Source: DASZRZ01 sp963732925
GTDB lineage: Bacteria; Acidobacteriota; Terriglobia; Terriglobales; Acidobacteriaceae
Direction of reading: 5' to 3'
NCBI GenBank assembly: GCA_963732925.1
Contig: CAVTBJ010000005.1
Location: 186,001-250,000, forward strand
Length of the DNA: 64,000 bases
Of the stretch, positions 58,078-64,000 are shown piece by piece (positions within the stretch are counted from its first letter, which is position 1; every line of letters begins with the position of its first letter). The translations under genes and the position numbers were made by a program. The notes beneath the pieces are model-generated. The model was given only the letters and a program-made list of their open reading frames with translations. It did no database searches and was not told where the DNA came from.

Positions 58078-59802
58078 ATGCACACTATCGACTGGATCGT
58101 CGTTCTCGCCTACCTGGTCTGGATCGTCTATGACGGCCTGAAGCGGACGCGGGACGCCGACAAACTGGAAGGCTACTTCCTCGCCAATCGCAGCCTCCCC
58201 TGGTGGGCCGTGGGACTGTCGGTGATGGCGACCCAGTTGAGCGCCATCACCCTGGTTGGCACCACCGGGCTGGGCTACGCCGACGGCATGCGCTTCGTGC
58301 AGTTCTACTTCGGCCTGCCCGTGGCCATGGTGATCCTGTCGGTCACCCTGGTTCCCTTCTTCTACCGTGCCCGCGTCTTCACCGCTTACGAGTACCTGGA
58401 ACGCCGTTTCGACCTCAAGACACGCACCCTCGCTACCATCTTGTTTTTGTTCTCGCGAGGCATGTCCTGCGGCGTCATCATCGCCGCGCCGGCGGTGATT
58501 CTTTCAATCATCCTCGGCTGGAATCTCACGCTCACGATCCTGGCGATCGGCATTCCCACGGTGCTCTACACCATGCTCGGAGGCGTGCAGGCCGTGACCT
58601 GGACGGACGTCAAGCAGATGGTGGTGATCTTGGTTGCGGTGGCCGCTACCGTGATCACCCTCTTCATGGGTCTTCCCCACGACGTAAGCATCGGCGGAGC
58701 ACTCAAACTCGCCGGTGCCGCTGGCCGGATCAACCCCATCGACTTCCGCTTCAACCCTCACGAGACCTACACCTTCTGGTCGGGCCTCCTCGGCGGACTT
58801 TTCCTGATGCTCTCCTACTTCGGCTGCGACCAGAGCCAGGTGCAGCGTTACCTCACAGCGAAGTCGGTGGACGAGGGCCGCAACTCCCTGCTGATGAGCG
58901 CCTACTTCAAAATTCCCCTGCAGGCGCTGATTCTTCTGACGGGAGTGCTGGTGTTTGTGTTCTATCTGTTTCACCAGCCGCCCATGCTGTTCAATCGGGT
59001 GCATGCCGGCCAGATCGAACACAGTTCCCGCGCCGCCGAATACCGCCAACTTGAGTCCGAGTTCGGCGCGGCTTTTGCCGCCCGGCGTCATGCCTCGGCA
59101 GCCATTGCCTCCACCAGCGGCGCCGCCCAGCAGCAGGCGCGGCTGGACTTTCAGGCCGCCAGCGGGCAGATGCGCGGCCTCCGCCAACAGGCGTCCAAAC
59201 TGGTCCGCGAGGTCACAGGAGACGAGAGCTACAGCGATCTGACCGGAGACACGCCCACCCCGGATGTCAATTACGTCTTCCCCACCTTCGTGGTAACTAC
59301 ACTGCCGGTTGGCCTGGTGGGACTGATGATTGCCGCCATCTTCGCTGCTGCCATGTCGAGCATCGCCGCCGAACTGAATTCCCTGGCCACGGTGACCGTC
59401 ATGGATCTTTACCGCCGGCTGCTGCGGCCCGGCGCCACCGACCAGGAATACCTGCGGGTATCGCGCTTCGCCACCGCCGTCTGGGGCTGTTTTGCCTGCG
59501 TGGTGGCCGCCTTCGCGGCCGGTTTGGGCTCCCTCATCGAGGTGGTTAATCGTTTCGGGTCTTTCTTCTACGGTTCTCTGCTGGGCGTGTTCGTGCTCGC
59601 CCTCGCCTTTCGCAAGAGCAACGGTCATGGTGCATTCTTTGGGCTCCTGGGAGGTATGGCCACGGTCGCCTTTATGGCTTTCGATCCGGCCACTAGGGAT
59701 ATCTCCTTCCTCTGGCAGAACCCGGTCGGCGTTCTTGCTGTCCTCATCGTCGGTCTCACGGTAAGCACGGTCACGGGAGCTTTCCACTCACGAAATGCTT
59801 AG
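58078..59802 (+). CDS. Sodium:solute symporter (SSS family), first
   Basis: 574-residue polytopic transporter with about thirteen helices. SSS landmarks are DADKLEGYFLANRSLPWWAVGLSVMATQLSAITLVG near the N-terminus and GLMIAAIFAAAMSSIAAELNS with the Na+-site serines in the later core. A soluble insert (residues about 315-385, alanine/glutamine-rich, coiled) sits in the middle, longer than in SglT-like transporters. It is likely an inner-membrane importer driven by sodium; substrate unknown. Confidence 0.9.
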   Translation: MHTIDWIVVLAYLVWIVYDGLKRTRDADKLEGYFLANRSLPWWAVGLSVMATQLSAITLVGTTGLGYADGMRFVQFYFGLPVAMVILSVTLVPFFYRARVFTAYEYLERRFDLKTRTLATILFLFSRGMSCGVIIAAPAVILSIILGWNLTLTILAIGIPTVLYTMLGGVQAVTWTDVKQMVVILVAVAATVITLFMGLPHDVSIGGALKLAGAAGRINPIDFRFNPHETYTFWSGLLGGLFLMLSYFGCDQSQVQRYLTAKSVDEGRNSLLMSAYFKIPLQALILLTGVLVFVFYLFHQPPMLFNRVHAGQIEHSSRAAEYRQLESEFGAAFAARRHASAAIASTSGAAQQQARLDFQAASGQMRGLRQQASKLVREVTGDESYSDLTGDTPTPDVNYVFPTFVVTTLPVGLVGLMIAAIFAAAMSSIAAELNSLATVTVMDLYRRLLRPGATDQEYLRVSRFATAVWGCFACVVAAFAAGLGSLIEVVNRFGSFFYGSLLGVFVLALAFRKSNGHGAFFGLLGGMATVAFMAFDPATRDISFLWQNPVGVLAVLIVGLTVSTVTGAFHSRNA

Positions 59803-59994
59803 CACTTAACTAGTCGGATTGTGTAAAAGCAAACCGCAACTGTGGCATGGCACTCCGAAAGAAAGCAAAAAACTACAATTGCCTCCAGAAATCACCCCTC
59901 TAACTCATTCAAAACAGAATCTCCAGAATGGCATTCGATCTGCTCTTTGATGGAATGGTTCAGACTTCCTCAAAGCTGTTTTGGCTTGGGACAA

Positions 59995-60372
59995 ATGGAT
60001 ATTCCCCGGAATATGAATGACAAGCACAGGCTCCTGCTGTGCGTTGACGATGACGCCGTCACCCTGGATATCCGTCAGCAGCTTTTGGAGTTAGCCGGCT
60101 TCCAGGTGATTGCCACCACGGACGCCCTCGAGGCTGTCGAACTGTTCCGAGCGCAGCAAGTCGATGCCGTGATCCTCGACTACCAGATGCCAGGAATGAA
60201 TGGTGGGGAGCTCGCCGAAGTGCTGAAGACCATCCGGCCGGGCGTACCGGTCATGATCGTCTCCGCCCTGCCCTGGCTACCGGAAGACGCGCCCCGCTGC
60301 ATCGATGCTTTCATTTCCAAGGGCGATTCCAATTCAGCCCTGATGAATAAGATCGCGCTCCTTGTACCTTGA
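59995..60372 (+). CDS. Single-domain response regulator receiver
   Basis: About 125 residues from ATG 59995 (MDIPRNMNDKHR); ATG 60013 is equally possible. It has the receiver pattern LCVDDD, phosphoacceptor AVILDYQMPGMNG, and the ISKGD lysine, with no output domain. Longer upstream readings have no merit. It lies between convergent symporter genes without a kinase. It could act as a phosphate sink or on a partner protein. Confidence 0.85.
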   Translation: MDIPRNMNDKHRLLLCVDDDAVTLDIRQQLLELAGFQVIATTDALEAVELFRAQQVDAVILDYQMPGMNGGELAEVLKTIRPGVPVMIVSALPWLPEDAPRCIDAFISKGDSNSALMNKIALLVP

Positions 60373-60429
60373 AGCCCCCTGAACTCCCCTGAAATCCGCC
60401 CGAACTCTTGGTCTTGGCGACTTTTCCAA

Positions 60430-62259
60430 TCAAACTTCCGCCGCCCTGCGTTGCTCTTCGTTGCCGGTCGCGTCGGTGGCCACGCCCTGCCAGCCGCGCC
60501 GCGACTGGTCCCAATAGAGCAACACTCCGCAAAGCACCGCCGCGAGCAACATCTCCAACCCCGCCATAGGACGCAGCAGCACCAGCTTGCCTATGCCGAA
60601 CAGAGTCAGATAGACCATAGACGTCCCCAGGGCGAAGGCGAGCAGGTTCGGGCCCAGGTCGCGATGGTGAGGTCCGCCAGCGAGTTGGGCAATCGGCTTC
60701 CAGCCGCGCACGTCGGGACGAACCGCACGATAGAACTTCACCAGGACTTCCTCGCGCTCGGCAGCAGTGAGCAGGGTCACAGCAACCCAGACCAGGGTAG
60801 TCACCACCGTCGTCGTGAGAGCGCTCTTGGCGAACAGCACCGCCCCGGAGCCGGCAAACGGCTCTGCCCAGCGCAGATACAGCGCCACCAGAAGGGCTGT
60901 GCTCATGGCGGAAATTTCGCTCCAGGCATTGATGCGCCACCAGTACCAGCGCAGCAGATAGACGCCTCCCGTTCCGGCGCCGACCTCCAGCACGAACTGC
61001 CAGCCGCCGCGAATGGTGGCCAGTTGCGCGGAGACGAACGCAGACGCCACTACCAGGATGACGGTAGCCACGCGGGAAACGTGAATGTAGTGGCGCTCGC
61101 TGGCCTCCGGTTGGATGAAGCGCCGGTAGAAATCGGAGACCAGATAGGAAGCTCCCCAATTCAGTTGAGTGGAGACGGTCGACATGAAGGCCGCGAGAAA
61201 ACCGGCAATGGCAATTCCCCGGAACGCGGGTGGAAGGTAGTGATTCAACACCAGCATGTAGCCGGTTTCGGGCCGCGCCAGCCCGGGATAGAGCACCATG
61301 GCAGCCAGCGCGGTCACAATCCAGGGCCAGGGACGGACGGCATAGTGAGCAATGTTGAACCACAGCACTGAGAGCAGGCCATGGCGTTCATTGCGCGCGC
61401 TAAAAATGCGCTGCGCAATGTAGCCTCCACCGCCGGGCTCCGCGCCCGGATACCAGAATGCCCACCACTGCACAGCCAGGTACACCACGAACGTCAGAAC
61501 CGGAACCGTCCACAGGGCCTGCTCGCTGAAACCCCGGGAAAAATCCGGCAAGAACGCTGTAGGGTCGCTTGCTCCATTGGCGGCATGAAGAACGCTCAGG
61601 TGCGCCAGGAGGGCATTCATGCCTCCAACCGCATGAACCGCAAATACCCCGACCGCAATGACGATCACCATTTGCAGCATGAACTGGAACAGGTCGGTCC
61701 ACAATACGCCCCACAGTCCGCCCAGTGCGACGTAGATTCCAGTGAAGGGAATCAGGAAAAAAATATTAATGGCCAGCGCTGTGGTCTCGCTGACTCCCAG
61801 CGTGATGGCGACGATGCTGGTCATGGCCTTGGTCACCCAGCCCAGAATCAGGCAATTCATGAGCAGGCCGAGGTAGATGGCCCGGAACCCGCGCAAAAAG
61901 GCGGCGGGTTTCCCGGAATAACGCATCTCCGCGAACTGCACGTCGGTGAGCAGCCCGGAACGCCACCAGAGACGCGCGAATAGAAACACGGTGAGCATGC
62001 CGGAAGGAAGAAAGGCCCACCACAGCCAATTGCCAGCAATTCCTTGGGTGTAAACCAAACCCGTGACCACCAGCGGAGTATCCGCAGCAAAGGTTGTGGC
62101 CACCATGGAAGTACCGGCCAGAAACCAGTGCACCCTCCGTCCGGAAACGAAGTAATCATCGACGCTCTGGGAAGAGCGCCGGCGAAAATACAACCCGAGA
62201 ATCAGCGTAAACCCGAGATAGCCGAAAACCGCGGCCCAATCCAGGAAGGTAAAATTCAT
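60430..62259 (-). CDS. Sodium:solute symporter (SSS family), second
   Basis: 609-residue polytopic transporter with about fourteen helices. The N-terminus has SVDDYFVSGRRVHWFLAGTSMVATTFAADTPLVVTG, and the core has GFLAAFMSTVSTQLNWGASYLVSDFYRRF, both typical of the SSS fold. The C-terminal 140 residues are long and partly soluble. Its sequence differs from the first symporter, so it is a distinct subfamily rather than a recent copy. Substrate unknown. Confidence 0.9.
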   Translation of the reverse strand: MNFTFLDWAAVFGYLGFTLILGLYFRRRSSQSVDDYFVSGRRVHWFLAGTSMVATTFAADTPLVVTGLVYTQGIAGNWLWWAFLPSGMLTVFLFARLWWRSGLLTDVQFAEMRYSGKPAAFLRGFRAIYLGLLMNCLILGWVTKAMTSIVAITLGVSETTALAINIFFLIPFTGIYVALGGLWGVLWTDLFQFMLQMVIVIAVGVFAVHAVGGMNALLAHLSVLHAANGASDPTAFLPDFSRGFSEQALWTVPVLTFVVYLAVQWWAFWYPGAEPGGGGYIAQRIFSARNERHGLLSVLWFNIAHYAVRPWPWIVTALAAMVLYPGLARPETGYMLVLNHYLPPAFRGIAIAGFLAAFMSTVSTQLNWGASYLVSDFYRRFIQPEASERHYIHVSRVATVILVVASAFVSAQLATIRGGWQFVLEVGAGTGGVYLLRWYWWRINAWSEISAMSTALLVALYLRWAEPFAGSGAVLFAKSALTTTVVTTLVWVAVTLLTAAEREEVLVKFYRAVRPDVRGWKPIAQLAGGPHHRDLGPNLLAFALGTSMVYLTLFGIGKLVLLRPMAGLEMLLAAVLCGVLLYWDQSRRGWQGVATDATGNEEQRRAAEV

Positions 62260-62832
62260 AGCGGGTAAGTGTGGGTAGGGTGAGCTAAGCGCAACGAAGT
62301 GTCAAACACTATGCGGTTGACCTGAGAGGCACGCTGCCGTTCTCCTCGACCGTGATGGTGAATGGACGCGCAAGTGTCTGGGGAGCCACTCCGCGGTGAA
62401 GACCCAGGCAGTTACCCTGATTGCCGACCGCTGGGGCGAATTGAATGACGTACAATGCATAGTTCGCCGTTATGCAGGGCTGTATCCGTTGCTTCGGCTC
62501 GTTCCTGGGAGCATCGTTTCGGGGAGCTTCAGTCACCCTGTTGCGAATTCAGCTCCACCGAGACGGCGGCTTGTGATAATTTCTCAGGCTCGCGTCGCCA
62601 TGCGGCTGAATAATGCCGTTTGTGGTCTTCGCGTATGCCGGTTCCGCTGCAGGCCGTCAATCCAGTTCTTTTCGGTCTTCACGGGAAGGACGAAGCCGGG
62701 TCGAAGCATTCCAACCGTTGCCGGGACGCCGCAAGCCTGTCCCAGCACCGCGCAGGTTCGAAGCATCCAAAGCAGCGAAGTTGTAGTATTTCGTCGGCGA
62801 CGTACGGTCCACCTCAGCGGAAGCGAGACAGA
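62260..62832. other. Spacer between the second symporter and the methyltransferase
   Basis: 573 bases with no supported gene. The longer open frames here have no recognisable domain, ribosome site or consistent codon use. A GACGTACAATGCATAG stretch near 62447 could be part of a promoter. No repeats or hairpins stand out. Confidence 0.4.
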
Positions 62833-63444
62833 ATGAGTGCAATCCGAACCAGTTATGATCCCCAATCCCTGCGCGCCAGGCTGCGGTTCGCGCGTGTATT
62901 TCTCAAAAATCCCGTCATGCTGGGAGCGGTCTTTCCCAGTTCGCGCCGCCTCACGCGGCACCTGCTCGACGAGCTGGATTGGCGCTCTGCCCGGGTGATC
63001 GTGGAGTACGGACCCGGCATTGGCAACATGACGTGGGAAATCCTGCAGCGCATGCGCGCCGACACCGTTTTAGTTGTCATTGAATACAATCGCGACCTGG
63101 TGGCCCACTTGCGCGCCAATTTCCAGGACGACCGCTTGCGCATTGTGCACGGCTCGGCGGCAGATGTGCGCGCTATCCTGGCTGACCAGGGGATCCAGCA
63201 GGCGGACTTCATCGTCTCCAGCATTCCGCACACCACACTCGCCAAGTCCGATCGCGAGCTGATCCTGCGGGAATCGCACCACGCCCTGCGCCACAACGGC
63301 ATGCTGCTGATGTGGCAGTACACCACCGCGGTGCTGCCGCACCTGCAAAATGTGTTTCACAACGTGCGCCAGGATTTCGAGCCAATGAACATTCTGCCGG
63401 CGCGGCTTTATTACTGCATGCGCAACGGAACCAGTGGCGATTAG
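62833..63444 (+). CDS. SAM-dependent methyltransferase (phospholipid N-methyltransferase-like)
   Basis: 203 residues. The SAM-binding motif is VEYGPGIGNMT, followed by LVVIEYNRDLVAHLR and the post-motif VSSIPHTTLAKSDRELIL, which resembles the PmtA and KsgA/RNA-dimethylase branch. Preceding residues (FARVFLKNPVMLGAVFPSSRRLTRHLLD) match the N-terminal amphipathic part of PmtA-like enzymes that act at membranes. The ATG at 62833 has a weak AGCGAGA site. Lipid substrate is inferred. Confidence 0.82.
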   Translation: MSAIRTSYDPQSLRARLRFARVFLKNPVMLGAVFPSSRRLTRHLLDELDWRSARVIVEYGPGIGNMTWEILQRMRADTVLVVIEYNRDLVAHLRANFQDDRLRIVHGSAADVRAILADQGIQQADFIVSSIPHTTLAKSDRELILRESHHALRHNGMLLMWQYTTAVLPHLQNVFHNVRQDFEPMNILPARLYYCMRNGTSGD

Positions 63445-63509
63445 CGGCCGCTCCCGGTTGCAAAGCAAACCGCTCATTCTCCACAATCACTGCTGCTAAA
63501 CTTCTCTTC

Positions 63510-63944
63510 ATGCTCAAGGTCAAGCTTTTCCACGCCAGCGCGTGTCCGCCGACGGTGGCACATCCCGGTGAGGACCTCGGATATGACATCTACGCGGCCG
63601 AGGACGTTCGCATCCCGGCACGGGGACAAGCGATAGTTTCCACCGGCATCGCCATTGAGCTGACCTCCGCTTCCGGCGACCCCATGGGAGCGCTGCTGCG
63701 CGACCGCTCGTCGATGGCATCGCGCCGCCTTGTGCTGACCGGCGGCGTAATCGATGCGGGGTACCGGGGAGAAATTCGGGTGCTCATGGAGAATCTGGCG
63801 GACGCCCCTGCGGAAATCCATGCTGGCGACAAGATCGCCAACCTGATTCCCTACCCCGTCCTGACCGGCAGCGTCGAAGTGGTCGAGGACCTTTCGGAAA
63901 CCCTGCGCCAGGCAGCGGGATTCGGTTCCAGCGGCGGGCGCTAG
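63510..63944 (+). CDS. dut: dUTP diphosphatase
   Basis: 144 residues; hydrolyses dUTP to dUMP to keep uracil out of DNA. The five trimeric-dUTPase motifs are recognisable: motif 1 GEDLGYDIYA, motif 2 RDRSSMASR, motif 3 GGVIDAGYRGEI, motif 4 AGDKIANLIPYPV and the glycine-rich motif 5 AAGFGSSGGR. In motif 2 the usual PRSG pattern is replaced by RDRSS, a variant to note. Start ATG 63510. Confidence 0.9.
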   Translation: MLKVKLFHASACPPTVAHPGEDLGYDIYAAEDVRIPARGQAIVSTGIAIELTSASGDPMGALLRDRSSMASRRLVLTGGVIDAGYRGEIRVLMENLADAPAEIHAGDKIANLIPYPVLTGSVEVVEDLSETLRQAAGFGSSGGR

Positions 63945-63987
63945 GGAACCCGCGCGTCGGAAATCGGTTCTTCAGCCTCCGGTTCTT

Positions 63988-63993
63988 TATAAT
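63988..63993 (+). promoter_or_regulatory. Perfect TATAAT hexamer at the window end
   Basis: TATAAT lies 44 bases after the dut stop and points rightward towards a gene outside the window. The -35 region (CGGTTC) is poor. Confidence 0.3.
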
Positions 63994-64000
63994 CTCTCGC

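Overview
The window reads as a GC-rich chromosomal segment of a free-living aerobic Gram-negative bacterium, most likely an Acidobacteriota (Terriglobia-like) member. The grounds are the gene content: an alternative complex III operon joined to a caa3-type oxidase, kdsB (a Kdo/LPS gene), a paired TldD/TldE, tandem DUF2393 proteins, an MXAN_5187-like protein, and intergenic spacers filled with inverted repeats. The phylum call is inference; no rRNA marker is present and no search could be run.

Layout. 1-11.4 kb (minus strand) is one respiratory operon, actA-actB-actC-actD-actE-actF, a small membrane protein, a SCO copper chaperone, coxB and ctaD; ctaD runs off the left edge. It encodes a quinol:cytochrome c/oxidase module feeding electrons to a caa3 oxidase. 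11.7-20 kb holds a zinc-ribbon membrane protein, a GH3 glycosidase, a membrane-anchored MutS-like ATPase, miaA, a DUF2490 protein, kdsB and a DUF4168 protein. 20.1-27.9 kb (minus) holds an M48 protease, a mannose-nucleotide pathway set (manA, manC and a phosphohexomutase), an aspartate-type aminotransferase, coaD, a DUF2007 protein and RidA. 27.9-37.2 kb holds rel, a ferredoxin-MBL fusion, VKOR, a cupin, gltX, an EEP-family hydrolase, a DnaC-like ATPase and a UvrC-like protein without the nuclease half. 37.3-48.3 kb holds an unknown protein with a PD-(D/E)XK-like C-terminus, tldD/tldE, two DUF2393 proteins, trmFO, a secreted unknown, a polytopic membrane protein and an SDR. 48.7-64 kb holds a secreted PHP-like protein broken by an in-frame TAA, fabG, an XRE regulator, a LuxR-type response regulator, a multidomain PIG-L deacetylase, two sodium:solute symporters with a lone receiver domain between them, a small methyltransferase and dut.

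A notable property is the number of reading-frame breaks in conserved, normally intact genes: two in ctaD, three in coxB, one each in sco, the gene at 3194-3828, the zinc-ribbon gene and rel, plus one in-frame stop at 49676. Seven of the nine frame breaks lie in the first 3.8 kb. This looks more like indel errors near a contig end than decay, because flanking frames stay conserved and catalytic motifs reappear in the shifted frame. I saw no rRNA, tRNA, CRISPR array, transposase or phage gene. The most unusual non-coding content is a series of spacer-filling inverted repeats (33861-33961, 35592-35903, 37241-37298, 40791-40854), one of which overlaps a likely start codon and one a stop codon.
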